A stretch of 64,000 nucleotides of DNA from contig OY986436.1 of the NCBI GenBank assembly GCA_963920525.1, positions 25,943,318 through 26,007,317 on the forward strand, read 5' to 3'. The stretch comes from Dichetophora obliterata. Its lineage: Eukaryota > Arthropoda > Insecta > Diptera > Sciomyzidae. The notes under the pieces are model-generated. The model was not told the origin of the DNA and made no database searches. It saw only the letters and a list, made by a program, of their open reading frames with translations. Position numbers and translations under genes: made by a program. This document shows positions 8,903-20,399 of this stretch, one piece after another (within the stretch, counting starts at the first letter, position 1; each line of letters starts with the position of its first letter).

Positions 8903-11384
8903 TCTATAGTAATAAAACTCATTTTCTGTTTGTTTGTTTGTTTGACCTTTATACAAATCTAAACGGCTCAACGGATTTTGCTCAAACTAGATATACATAT
9001 TAAGTGCGTCCCAACTTAAAATGTTACATACTTAGTTTTTGCCACGCCCCCTCTGAAATTTTTCAACTAACGGTAATTTTGTTATTATAAAACTTTTTAC
9101 CATCGGTGATTTTTGTGTATTTAATTTTAAAAAATTTCTGTTATTTTGACATCAAAAACATTCACATATCTTCAAAATTGGAGAAATTTTCAGTACAACG
9201 ACTTTTTCATAAAACATCGTTGCCTAAGAATAGAAAAAAAACGACATGAAAATCAAAGTTTGGTCTTTCAATACAAATATCTCCACTGTCCTTTAATATA
9301 TTTCATTCAAATTTTTTGTTTAAAAGTTCAATAAAATCACTTCACAAAAATAGGCTGAACTGTACCGTTAAGTCAGTGTATATATGTTTTATGATTATGT
9401 CAAAAAAGGTCAAAAATATTGACTTTTTACTCAAAAAATGACTCAAAAATTGTTGTTGTTGTAAAAATGAACTCAATTATAAATAGCAAATCTAGACTAC
9501 CTTTCATATGTCATAGCATTTATTTGCAAAAATTCTTCCAGCTAAGCGCAAAAATTATTTAACTGTTTTTGTCATCAAAACAACAAGGGTACCACCCCCT
9601 TTGATTTTTTCGCGAAATTTATTTTTTCCAAAATATTGTTTTTATATTTCTTACAAAAAAGTCAAGTCTCAAAAATAATTTATGGTAAAAAAATTACCCC
9701 AATATCTCTTTCCAATCAAAAGTTATGGCTAAAAATCTATTTTTTTTATACCAGACTATTAACCCTAACACTGGTACTCTTCACATATGTAAATATTTCA
9801 CTTTTTAAATGGCTACAAATTTGATGTTTTTGGCACGATTTGAATATAATTTACATTCAGTGGCCAATTTTGTTTATTTAAACAAATTTAAAAATTAGCC
9901 ACTGAATTTAAATTATATTCAAATCACGCCAAAAACATCAAATTTGTAGCCATCTAAAAAGTTAAATATTTACATATGTAAATAGTACCAGAGTTAGGGT
10001 TAATAAAACTTAGTTTTTTGTTAAAATTCCCTATATAGTTTGAACGTCCCCATTAATCTCTAAGAATGCAGTTGTGTGTCTAGAGTAATTACGAACATTT
10101 TGGATTATATAAAATCTTCCTTATCGTAATCTACTTAGTTTTTTCCTCCCCATCCCCCTCCTGTTAAATTTGTTTTGTTGTGATGGCTTTATTTTTTTCT
10201 CTATATTGTGTCACCATTGTCACTTAGTTCTTTATCAATGGTACTTTAAATGTTGTATATATATCACAATTTTATCGAAAAGATACTGTGAATAAGAATG
10301 CTGTAAAAGTTAATATTTTCATGTAATCAGTTTCAGCTATATGGCGATATAATAAAACATATACTCATCTGGTCAGCACAATTATTTCATTAGTTTTGAT
10401 CTGTGCGTTAAATTCGCAAATTTGTAAGAACTGTGTGTACAAACTATACACCTTGCGGTGAATAGCTGAATGTTTTTTCAAAAGTTTCTTCAAATTTAAC
10501 CCCACACGTTTGGGATTCCAGATAGGTGGCGCTATTTTCTGCTTACAGAAGAATTTCTGATGTTCTTATGCAGCTAGCAGATAAGTTTTGCGAAATATTT
10601 TGCGAAAATGCTATTGCTACCAAACTTTTAAAAAGTAATATAATGCAGTACCGCCAGTTTTTTCAATCGCAGCGTCATCTACTTAGCGTCATCAACACTG
10701 AAAAACATAGAATTGGATCAATTTAAATGTCCAGCTCACTTGCTGGATATTTTTTTGTTTTTGTTTTGCTTGCAAATGCGATTATATGATCCTGATCTCC
10801 AATGAAAAAACGCAGCTAATAGAAATTTTAGTAGGTACAATCATTTTTAGTACAACGAATTTTCATAAAACATTGATAGCTAATAATGAAAAAAAAAATT
10901 ATATGAATATCAAAGTTCTTACTTTTAATGCCAATAACTCCGCTGTTTTTAATATATTTCATTAAAATTTTTTTTGTTAAAAAGTTCAATTTATTTGTTA
11001 ATATAAATATTTGCTTAGACGTTTAAATGTCCATATCTCAAGGACGCATTGAGTCCCACCATAATTTTTTTTTTGTTGAAAAGGTAATTGTGCTTGCTTT
11101 AAGATAAAGTATATATCAAAATTCTTTTTAACTTTTAAAATATGTTTTTCGTACCCCTTCTTTGAATTCAATTAGCTCACCGCAAGAGATGGAACCACCA
11201 AAAACAAAAATTTTCCAAAACTTTTTTGTATTAATGTTCGTTCAATTACCTTTCTAACGGTAGCTTACAAATAAAATTCAACATGTTTTTCATTATTCCA
11301 TATTTTAAAAAACATTTAATCGAGAAGTGTATGTTAAAATGTTTATATAAATGACTCTCGAGTAACACCGGGTATATCAGCTAG
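8903..11384 (+). mobile_element. Non-autonomous Helitron, ~2.48 kb
   Basis: The left end starts with TCTATAGTAATAAAACTC after an A. The right end is ACACCGGGTATATCAGCTAG before a T. TC...CTRR termini inserted between A and T are diagnostic of Helitrons. A short palindrome ACTCTCGAGT lies about 12 bp before CTAG, where a Helitron terminator hairpin is expected. The 5' block AAACGGCTCAACGGATTTTG is typical of insect Helitron-like repeats. No Rep/helicase is encoded, so it would rely on an autonomous partner. A piggyBac-like MITE is nested at 9763-9999. Open frames inside are short and featureless. Confidence 0.65.
9763..9999. mobile_element. piggyBac-like MITE (237 bp) nested in the Helitron
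   Basis: Long inverted repeats of about 105 bp start CCCTAACACTGGTACT on the left and end AGTACCAGAGTTAGGG on the right. TTAA flanks both sides (9759-9762, 10000-10003). A TTAA duplication next to CCC termini is the piggyBac hallmark. The loop between the arms is only about 25 bp, so the element is almost a perfect foldback. Confidence 0.75.
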
Positions 11385-13022
11385 TATTTAATAAATATTG
11401 AAATTATCTTTAATGATTAGAATTATTATGACTTTGATGTAAATATTTTTATTTTATAAATACTTTAAAAAAATAAAGCATGTCAATTTTTGTTGCTAGA
11501 GGATGATCACACCTCGTTAATTTACAGTAGCTACTGAAACACATTTTTTTGTTTACTTATATGAAAAAATACTTGTCAGTATTTTGTTATAGAATGGATC
11601 ATTTATCAAAACGTTGACATAAATTTCCTCTTCTTTTTTATAATTTACTTTAATTCAAACGCATACTCTTAAATACCTTGATAGATACATAAAAAAAATT
11701 GACTTAATTCACTTTCATTTTTACCAGCTTATATATAATTAACAAATATATTTAAGTTATCTTGAAGATATTGTTAAGTGGAACTAAAATATATATGAAT
11801 TTAGAGGAAGTAAAAATATTGAGCTTTGCTTATATCATAAATTTATATTCCTAGAACATAAATATATTTATTTACACTAATCATTAGCGTATCTTCAGAT
11901 TTATGGCTGTTGATAATTGTTTGTTTGTAAACATTTACCTACAAACTATTTCTTAGCAAAAATTTTAGACATATTAGTTTGCTTGTTTAATACTTAGAAC
12001 TGTAGCTCTTGCATTGTACAACAACACTTCTCCACTCCAAGGTCAATTTATAAATCTTCATAAGATACCAAAGTCGAAGTGAAAAAAAATGCCAAAAAGT
12101 TAATTAAATAACAACAGTTAACAAAAAAAAAACTAAAATAAATGCTGATTTGGGTATCTCTGCAATTTATAATAGTTACGTATGTTTATACAATTTACGA
12201 GTATAATTTAGAAAATTCTGGATAAGCACTTGTTTTCGAAATATTTGTGAAAACGTGAATAAGTTTAATTTTGAATGTTATACCGGAGCTAGGGAAGTCA
12301 ATCCCAATTTGAGCCCCTTTAAATCCCAGCCCCTTTTGAAAGGTTTTTATTTAAAAATTTTTTAAAATCACATAAATTTGTTCTTGAATTTTTTTTTTAA
12401 ATATTTTGGAATATTTTGGAATTTTTTCGCAGTAAAGGCAATCCCATGATCCCGAAAATCCCATTATTTTAGGCATTGCAATGCCGGGACTGTCGGGACC
12501 AAGTCCGGGATCCCGAGATTGAATGCTATAACTATAACAGACCAACAATAAAAAAACTCTTATAACAATAAAAATTACGTTTATTCAACTTATTGGAAAT
12601 TTTATTACCTTAACCTTGAGATAATGCATATATGGATCTAATGTACTAATTTTCAAAGTCTAAGTGTGCGTTATACATTAAAGCTAGTGCGCAAAATTTA
12701 AATTCAATATATTAGTTTTGTGGAATTCGACCGACGTCAATAAAGTCACTTACTCAAGACTTGATTTTCGCCGATATGTCTCAAGTTTGAACTTGAACTT
12801 TAAGATAAAGCTTTAAGATAGTTTTTTTTAGATAAAAGCTCATACATAAAAATTTCATAACCTTAGTTAAAAAAACATGGCTCTAATTGTGTCCAGAGAC
12901 AAACAGACGTATCGATTCAGAAATGAGATATAAAAAATTATAATTTTTAGAGCTACTTGCTACCTCCCCAACTGCAAATGATAAGCAAATAAAACAAAAG
13001 TGCTGACACAGTTAAAACTAAC
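11385..13022. other. A+T-rich intergenic DNA
   Basis: No gene or terminal-repeat pair was found. At 12290-12530 there is a local cluster of CCC/GGG words, including AGTCCGGGATCCCGAGATTG at about 12510, which may be the end of an unidentified element. The rest is low-complexity A+T. Confidence 0.45.
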
Positions 13023-13476
13023 AGCCCGAACAGAACCAAAAGTCGTAACGACTTGTGATGTCGAACACACAACAGAACACATGCAAGTTAACGAAGCCGT
13101 CCAAAATGAAATCGCTCAGCAAGAGTCGTAGCGACTTATCGCTAGACTAAAATTGAATAGAATCTATTCTATTTTTTCTCTAACGACCGACGATTTCCTC
13201 TCTGAGTACAATTAGTGCTGCCATATTTTGCAAACAATTGGGCATGTTCAAAGACAATTTCATAGTTTTTGCTATGTTCTCACGTTTCTTTTCACTTACT
13301 CAACTTACTCTTCTGTTTCACTTACACAACAAAAAAAACATGACTGCTAACAAAACTATGCTATATAAAAGCAACCCTGCATCGTCAGTTGCAATCGCTT
13401 TCTTTCTGGACGGGTTCTGAGTGTCTGGCGACCAGAGAGGATCGCCGGTCGTAACGACTTTTGATTCTGTTCGGGC
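13023..13476. mobile_element. Foldback element with GTCGTAACGAC palindromes
   Basis: The left arm AGCCCGAACAGAAC-CAAAAGTCGTAACGAC (13023-13053) is matched in inverse by the right arm ending TTCTGTTCGGGCT (about 13447-13476), with one mismatch and one junction difference. The arms carry the odd palindrome GTCGTAACGAC, and a variant GTCGTAGCGAC lies inside at about 13125. No clear target duplication was seen, so the superfamily is open. Open frames across it show no known domain. Confidence 0.6.
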
Positions 13477-14070
13477 TCTAAACATGTTTTCGGGGGAAAC
13501 CATATTACTGGCTTGTATGTACATATTTACTTCGGCTGATTTACATGGAATGTTCACAAATTTTGTATTAAGATTATTTGGATCAAAATCAGAGCTTGTA
13601 CTAGAGGCATTTTTTTCTATGCCGATGTTTCGTATTTGTTTCCAAGTTTGCTAACCATTAACAGCGCTATTAAATTTCTCTTCATAATATCTTGATTTAG
13701 CAGACCTAAACTTTTATAAGTCGTATGAAAAAACTAAAATAAAAAAGCGCCACCTCTGAACCTTCGCGAATTTTATTGAGATTTATACAGTGGAAGGAAG
13801 GGTCAAAAGGAAGTGTTGAAGCTGCGAAAATCTAGAAATATTAAGAAAACGTTAAAAAACCACCATTATATACAGTGGCGCACAAAAGTATTCGGAATTG
13901 TTATATTTTTAATTCATACTAATTTAAATCTTACCAAATAAAGACCAGTTCAGATAAAACTCAACTAAATTATTTATTTTATGTGTACATTTTTATTTTA
14001 GTACAAAAAATAAAGCTTAAGAGAAAAACATTGTTGGAATATTCACATCAAAAAGAACATATCAAAAAAA

Positions 14071-14446
14071 TCAGCGCACAGAAGTATTAGGAATTTTACA
14101 TAAAATAATGGAAAAATAAATAAAAAATTTAATATAATAGCGTGTGCCGTAACCTTTGAGCTTAATGACTTCCTTAATACGATTTGGCATCGACATAGTC
14201 AGCTTTCGAGTTCTTTCGGATTTAATTTTTGCCCATTCTTCTGTTTTGACTCGTTTTAATTGCTCCTTTGGTGTGATAGAATGCTTTCAAATAGATCGCT
14301 TCAAGTGCTCCGATGGATCGCCCATAAATGCTCGATCGGGTTGAGATCCGGCAACTGAAGAGGTGTTCTCAAAATACTCGGCGTATTTTAAAAGATCCAA
14401 AGTCGCGCATTTTGAGCTGTATGCTTCGGGTCGTTATCTTGTTGAA
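14071..14446 (-). pseudogene. Tc1 transposase, C-terminal part (catalytic D2 and E)
   Basis: Minus-strand translation gives IFQQDNDPKHTAQNARLWIF, then an in-frame stop, then TPLQLPDLNPIEHLWAIHRS and a C-terminal tail NRIKEVIKLKGYGTRYY. The second catalytic Asp (QQD) and the Glu (NPIEHLW) are separated by 34 positions, the DD34E spacing of Tc1. The upstream part continues at 16988-17240 on the other side of the inserted element, joining ...GRYI directly to FQQD. The stop at about 14395 makes it non-functional. It would have catalysed cut-and-paste transposition at TA sites. Confidence 0.85.
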
Positions 14447-15000
14447 ATATATAATAGGGTGGGCCACTCTTGTATGGGAGAAAAAAAATTATTAAGTTTT
14501 TAGTTCTAATAGCGATAGAAACTTGCCAAATGGTTACATGAACTGAAATACAAAAGTTCATAGCATTTAAAAATTATCTTCTGCCTCCGGATTGACCTTG
14601 AACTTTTTGAAAATTTAAAAAATTTTTGTATTTTGAAAAATTAATAAACTTTTTCTGTGTATTCCTTTTACCAATATAAATAAAGAAACACAATATTTGT
14701 AAATTATATTTGTTTAATTTTGATATTTTTAAGAAAAATAATACATATTTTACAAGAAAAAGGGTTTTAAATTTACACAAAAATCTTGTTTGCTATCAAA
14801 TTTAGGCATAAGTTTGCGAGACTTAATTTGCGCTTTTATAAAGCCTTCTCATTCTGGTTTTGTGGCCAAGGTTACTGCTGCTTCAGTTACTGTCGTAATT
14901 GCCCTCTCGACTGACTGCGAGTGAAAAGGTAATCGCAAAAAACTTAGTTCATCTTCTCCTTGGGCTATGAAGGACTCAAACTCAGCATTTGACACACTTT

Positions 15001-15345
15001 TTAATATTGGAGTCTAAGCTTTCTATTAATTATTTTTTGATTTAATTTCGTTGTAGCCACATCTAGGTTTCCTATTATCATTGCTCGGTCAGTCCTTTGA
15101 TCTGTGAGAAAACTTTTCTCCTGAAGAGGCACCTTTCTTTCTTTAGGGCAAGCACATTTTTTAAAATCTAAACACTTACAAGATGAAATATCAAATAAGG
15201 CTTTGCTCAATGCGAGAAAGTTTAATAACTTCATTTCCGGTATTTTGGGAAAAGATTTCAACAAATTTTTAAATTTTATGTGATAAGCTTTGAGAATTTG
15301 CTGCATTCGAATGAGTGAAACTGTCGGTAATGATGCTTTTTCTAA
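15001..15345 (-). CDS. Fragment of an unnamed transposon protein with a CKC-x5-CxCP cysteine cluster
   Basis: The minus-strand frame reads through SLIRMQQILKAYHIKFKNLL and FDISSCKCLDFKKCACPKER, then FLTDQRTDRAMIIGNLDVAT and ends at a stop. The spaced cysteines (CKC, then C-x-CP) followed by LTDQRTxR resemble a widely dispersed arthropod/cnidarian family of uncharacterised, probably transposon-borne proteins; I do not know a formal name. A separate upstream piece on the same strand (16345-16400, MDRTQKACRCPIFGDTCDIK) probably belongs to it and is split off by the mariner. No catalytic motif of a known transposase was recognised. The reading frame has stops upstream of 15345, so this is a decayed copy. 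Confidence 0.5.
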   Translation of the reverse strand, partial: LEKASLPTVSLIRMQQILKAYHIKFKNLLKSFPKIPEMKLLNFLALSKALFDISSCKCLDFKKCACPKERKVPLQEKSFLTDQRTDRAMIIGNLDVATTKLNQKIINRKLRLQY

Positions 15346-15439
15346 ATAGTTTTAGTTTTCAGCATTACAATATCAGCTACTTCTTGAAAAGTCCACTCGT
15401 AACATTTTATTACATCTTTATAGGCTGCCAACATATATA

Positions 15440-16328
15440 AAGGGTCCGCCATTTAACGTTTTTTTTTCAACTAGTGCTTATTTCGTGAATGGTAACACTT
15501 AGCTCATGTCTGATTTAACAGATAATTATTTTTATCTTTCCTCTGAGTGAATATGGGAAATATTGCGACATTACTTTGAAAAACATTTGCGACATTTGCC
15601 AAAAACTCATCTTTTCAGATGAAGCTCATTTTTATCTTGGCGGGTATGTAAACAAGCAAAATTGTCGCATTTGGGGCACAGAAAACCCGCGCGCATACAT
15701 TGAAAAGCCACTGCACCCAAAACGAGTCACTGTTTGGTGCGGATTTTGGTCCAGAGGCATAATTGGGCCATTTTTCTTCGAATATGAGCAAGGAGTGGCC
15801 GTTACAGTCAATGGCGATCGTTATCGGGCCATGTTGAACGAATTTTTGTTCACAAAAATTGAAGAGGAGGATATTGGCAACATTTAGTTTCAACAGGACG
15901 GCGCTACGTGCAACACAGCCGAAGCTACACTCGATGTTTTGCGCCCTGTTTTTGAAGATCGCATTATCAGCCGCAGAGCTGATGTTGTTTGGCCACCTCG
16001 GAGCGGCGATTTGACACCGTTGGACTATTATTTGTGGGGTGCCCTCAAGGATAAGTGTTACGTCGACAAACCAGAGACAATTGACGCTTTAAAGGACAAT
16101 ATTCGTGAAGCCATTGGTGAAATACAGCTGCACACAATCGATAATATGCTTAAAAAACGGACCGATCGTGTAGGCTACTGCATGGCCAGCTGAGGCAGCC
16201 ATTTAAATGAAATTATTTTTCATTATTTACCGGAAGAATTGTACTTTCAAATAAAAAAAGAAATTTGAGAAAATATCCAGTAGTTTTTTTATAGAATTTT
16301 AAAAAAAAAAGTTATTTGGCGGACCCTT
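15440..16328 (+). mobile_element. Mariner element, DD41D (rosa-like), 889 bp
   Basis: The inverted repeats AAGGGTCCGCCATTTAAC (left) and AAGGGTCCGCCAAATAAC (right, reverse-complemented) are flanked by TA at 15438-15439 and 16329-16330. The element is shorter than the usual 1.3 kb because the N-terminal helix-turn-helix part of the transposase is missing. It is nested in the TAGG element, which is nested in the Tc1. Confidence 0.85.
15548..16193 (+). pseudogene. Mariner transposase catalytic domain, DD41D
   Basis: The translation contains LIFSDEAHFYLGGYVNKQNC (first Asp), FQQDGATCNTAEATLDVL (second Asp) and WPPRSGDLTPLDYYLWGALK (third Asp). The gap between the second and third Asp is 41 residues, which defines the DD41D clade, named from rosa of Ceratitis rosa. 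One in-frame stop (TAG, about 15885) lies just before FQQDGA. The DNA-binding N terminus is absent, so the copy is inactive through deletion plus stop. All three catalytic Asp are still present. Confidence 0.85.
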
Positions 16329-16987
16329 TACCTTTATATCACATGTATCACCAAATATTGGACATCTACAAGCTTTTTGAGTACGATCCATTGCAAACGC
16401 TAGTATAAACACAAAATTTTTACAAATTTCTAAAAATTAGCACGCGTTCTTTTACTAATAAGATGTTTATTGTTTGAAACTCTTGCACTATTTAAATTCA
16501 TATAATTTTTTTTTCTTTCTTGAAATAATTTTCCATTTTCGAAGCAAAGTAACCTAGATTCAAATTAAAATTATTTGATTACAATATTTGAAAATATTTT
16601 TGTAAATTATGTGGATTTTTGTCAAAGCATTGCATAAGCCTTATTTTATGGAACCTTTTAGATGGTTTTAAATATTTTTAGCACAAATATTTAAATTTAA
16701 TGAATTTAAAATGGATTTTCTATAATCTAACAAGGGTACTGGGTAATTTAAACCATTTATTTTATATTATTATTTAAGGCGGTTTTTTTTATACACGCTT
16801 TCTTAAACTGTCTTTGGAGAAAAACCATTTTAATTTTTGAAACTTTGATGCTAATCCGGAGGCAGATGCTCTTGACCAATTGTAATAATATTTTACACAC
16901 GTAATATCAGTCCTAAAAGGCAACAAAAAATTGCTATTAGAACATGTAATTTAAAAAATATTTTTTTTGACCCAGCCTAATATATAA

Positions 16988-17240
16988 CGACCCGAAAGTC
17001 CAAGCTGTTCGGCGCTTGCTTCCATATTGTCTTTTAAATTCTGAATATACTGCTGATGGTTCATTTTATCAGTTATAAACTGGATGTTGCCCACTCCATT
17101 TGCACTCATACACCCCCATAGCATGACGTTACCACCTCCATGTTTCACAGATGGGATTGTATTTTTTGGATTCAATTCCGTATTTTTCTTCCTCCACACA
17201 TTAATCATTTCATTATATTTTAAATTATGTGTTTTTGATA
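16988..17240 (-). pseudogene. Tc1 transposase, middle part
   Basis: The minus-strand frame has INVWRKKNTELNPKNTIPSV, then KHGGGNVMLWGCMSANGVG and QLGLSGRYI. KHGGG-V-WGC is the conserved Tc1 block between the first and second catalytic Asp. It ends where the TAGG element entered (16979-16988) and continues in the 14071-14446 piece. Upstream it is cut by the CR1-like insertion; its N-terminal continuation is at 20400-20600. Confidence 0.85.
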
Positions 17241-17538
17241 GTTGATAGTTTTGAATTTTTTTAATTTGAATTTGAATTTATTGAGTATACATTAGTACAA
17301 TAAGAACTATGTTCTTTTACAGTACAACAGATAGAAACAATTTTGGTTGGATATAACAACAAATTAATAGTTCTTAAAAAATATATTTAATTAAAACATT
17401 TAGAAAATAAATCAAGAGTGTAATGACAAAAAGTGAATAATAATAAATTAAAATCTTAATAACTAACAATGTTTCAAATAGTAAAAAGAAAAAACAGAAA
17501 AAAAGGAAAAAAAAGTAAGAAAATAGTGATAGAAGAAA

Positions 17539-19330
17539 TTAATGAGAAGAAAAGTGAGTAAATACAGATTGCCTAAAGATTCCCCTTCCTGTTATCTTTC
17601 TCAAAGAAATAGGTAACGCATTCCACAATCTTACGGCATTAATGAAAAAAAGATTGGAAGTTGTTAAAGAACAATGTCTAGGAACTATTAGAACACAACT
17701 TCTTCTGGATATGCTGAACTGTAGTTTTTCATAAAGATAGTGTGGCGTTCTTTCATGTATTATTTTATGTAGGTAAATACAGTTTCTAGCATTAAGGTAA
17801 CTTGCCAAATCGCAACCAAGTATAGCAGTTCTGAAGCTTGAAAGGTGGTCAAATTTTCTTAATCCATACACAAAACGCGTGGCATAGTTATATGCAACAT
17901 TTAGTTTTAGCAGAGAGGAAGAATCTAGTTTACTGTACACTATATCTGAGTATGTAATTACTGGTAAGACAAGTTGCTTCACCAGCATACGCCTTAGGTC
18001 AAGAGGACAAACACTAGCAGACATTCTTAAATTACGTAGGATATAATAAACTTTCTGGACAACACTGTTTACGTGATCAACACAGGAAAGGGAAGAATTT
18101 ATACAGTAACCAAGATTCACAATTTTTGATACTACACTCAACTTTCTTGTTCCAATATATAGGTTAGGAAGTACATTAAGGTGAGTTTTATTCTTACAAA
18201 TAGGAAGTACATATGACTTGGCAGCATTAAGTTGCAGTCCATTGCTGCTAGCCCACTGGTCAATACTGCTGAGATCCTCATTCAGCCTGCAGCACAGATC
18301 ATCAAATAAACCAGTCCTTCTCGAAAGATAGAGTTGTATATCATCAGCATACGCATGTACAGAAGCATGTTTGCATACAGCAAATATGTCATTAATAAAT
18401 ATAAAGAAGAGAAGTGGACCGAGTATTGAACCCTGTGGAACTCCATTTAGTACCGGTCTATTTTGGGAAAATGATTGAGCAACTTTAACTCTTTGCAGTC
18501 TATTCGACAAATAACTAGATATTAAGCTGACCGCACTATTACTAAATCCAAAGAGATATTTTAGTTTCAGACATAAATATTTATGGTTCACTTTGTCAAA
18601 AGCCTTAGAAAAGTCAAGCAAACAGAGCAAGGTCATTGAGGCAGCGTCATATTCGGGACGAATATCGTCTAAAACTTTGACGACAGCCGAAGCACATCCA
18701 TGGCCTGCCCGAAAACCAGACTGATAAGGCGACAGAAGCGTAGATTCATTTAAGTACTTATTTATTTGCTGACTCATTAATTTCTCATATACTTTAGATA
18801 ATGGGGACAATATGCTTATTGGCCTAAAATCATTTAACCCACAAGGATTAGACTTTTTAGCTACCGGCAACACAATTGCAATTTTCCAGGAAATGATGAA
18901 GATATAAAACAATGATTAATAACATGTGTTAATGCACTGATTATGTGTGGTAGAATTAGTTTAATGAACTTGATTGGGATTCCATCTTCGCCAATTGCGT
19001 TAGAACTTATCTGCATTACACATTTTCCAACATCAAGTTCACATACAGGTGAAAATTCAAATAAATTACTTGTAGACAAGCTTGATAGAAAAGATAAATT
19101 ATTATTATTATTATTATTACTAAAAGTAGGATCAGCACAATCCAGAAAAAAATTATTTAGTGTATCAGGATCAACTTGACATTCAGAGGAAATCTTACTG
19201 CTAACCCTAAGATTATTTATATTTTTCCATAATGTTTTGGTAGGAAAGGAAAGATTTAGCTTCGAAGCGAAATAGCGAGACTTAGACTGTCTGGTTAAAA
19301 GAATAGCATCATTTCTGGCTGACCTTTAAA
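17539..19330 (-). pseudogene. CR1-like ORF2: reverse transcriptase region
   Basis: The minus-strand frame of 17539-18912 contains LPVAKKSNPCGLNDFRPISI, LLDFSKAFDKVNH, NGVPQGSILGPLLFFIFIND and the catalytic AYADD, with a C-terminal domain ending at a stop at 17539. Upstream (18861-19330) the linker between endonuclease and RT (AIGEDGIPIKFIKLILPHII) is readable but separated by a frameshift near 18905 and a stop near 19326. DFRPISIL-x-x-LSKVYEKL is closest to CR1-group RTs as I know them. The catalytic Asp pair is intact. Confidence 0.85.
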
Positions 19331-20369
19331 TTTCCCAGTTTGCAGATGTACGGTTTCTTTTCCATTGCATATGCAATTTGTTTCTCTTCTTTATTCCATT
19401 TAGTACATTATGGGTGAACCAAGGACAAGATGTATTTTTTACTCTGATTGTTTTTAGTGGAACATGTTTTTCAAACAGATATTTGACAGGGTTTAAGAGA
19501 CAGCCAAGCTTATCATTTACAGTGGAAAGACGCCAACAGTCATTAAAAGAAAACAAAGACAAGTCATGATACAGTGATGGAAAATTTATGTTTTTAAAAT
19601 CGTGATATGAATAAGTAGTTGGAGTCCCATTACGACATAAATTTACATTTAGCGAACAAAAAATCAAGTCATGATCAGATATGAAATATATTTGATCAAA
19701 TATAGAAACTAAGTAGAGATCAGAAACAATAAAATAGTCCAGAAGGCTGGGAGTAGTGTTATTAGAAAACCGAGTGGGCTCAGTATCATTTACAACAGAA
19801 AGACCCAAAGAGGATATCTTGTCATACATACACTGTTGAGCAGAGTCGCTTGTCAAAAGATTGATGTTAAAATCGCCACATAAGAATATGATGTCATGAT
19901 TAAGGATATAGTTTGACAAAACAGTAAACAAAGGGTCGACCGGATGACATTTATGTGGATTATACACACAAGACAAACAAATCTTATTGCTATTATCAGA
20001 TATACATATATTAATATACTCAATTCCCGGTCCACACGATTTACTAAGAACTTTGGCATTGAGGTTATTTTTACAGTAAACGGCAACTCCTACACCCTTT
20101 TTATTAAATCTATCATTCCTAAATAAATTATAACCTTTTATATCACAGATTTTATCACTTATGTTCGAAGACAACCACGTTTCAGTTACACAAATAATAT
20201 CAACTAAAGACTCCCCAAAGATATACTTAATATAATCCAATTTACCAATATTCAGACTTCGGGCATTAAAGTGTACTATATTAAGTCCACCATGTTGTTT
20301 ACACAATACCTGAATTAAGGTTTTCTGATTTTCGTTAGTGCCAGTGGAAAATATGCTAGAGCCTAACAT
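19326..20369 (-). pseudogene. CR1-like ORF2: apurinic/apyrimidinic endonuclease domain
   Basis: The 347-codon minus-strand frame contains the APE-type signatures NIVHFNARSLN, VTETWLS, FLCGDFNINLL, SLLDYFIVSD and ISDHDLIF, in the right order. This domain nicks target DNA to prime reverse transcription. The frame ends at a TAA after NWEI, where an intact element would continue into the linker and RT. The first Met at 20369 may be near the true ORF2 start or downstream of it. Confidence 0.88.
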
Positions 20370-20399
20370 AAGAATATTTCAATCGTGGGAGATTGATTG

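Larger units (their letters stand above)
14455..16979 (-). mobile_element. DNA transposon with TAGG termini and 8-bp TSD, inserted in the Tc1
   Basis: The left end TAGGGTGGGCC and the right end, reverse-complemented, TAGGCTGGGTC are short inverted repeats. Perfect 8-bp duplications ATATATAA flank them (14447-14454, 16980-16987), and removing one restores the Tc1 reading frame at GRYI-FQQD. The 8-bp duplication points to hAT or another 8-bp superfamily; the termini are not canonical. A minus-strand protein with a Cys cluster lies inside (15001-15400, 16330-16420). A DD41D mariner sits at 15440-16328. A 367-bp relative with the same ends is at 48986-49352. Confidence 0.7.
17250..20395 (-). mobile_element. 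CR1-like non-LTR retrotransposon inserted in the Tc1
   Basis: A nearly complete ORF2 on the minus strand has an apurinic endonuclease followed by reverse transcriptase. The 3' end (low coordinates) carries an AATAAA followed by short ATTCAA repeats rather than a clean poly-A, as in CR1-type tails. It separates the N-terminal piece of the Tc1 transposase (20400-20600) from the middle piece (to 17240). No ORF1 was seen, so it is probably 5'-truncated near the start of ORF2. No target duplication was identified. Confidence 0.8.

Noticed and set aside
13238..13654. Frames of 60-79 codons on both strands
   Set aside because: They overlap a foldback element on opposite strands and show no domain.
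19378..20126. Plus-strand frames within 19.3-20.1 kb and the 77-codon minus frame
   Set aside because: They are out-of-frame shadows of the CR1-like endonuclease.
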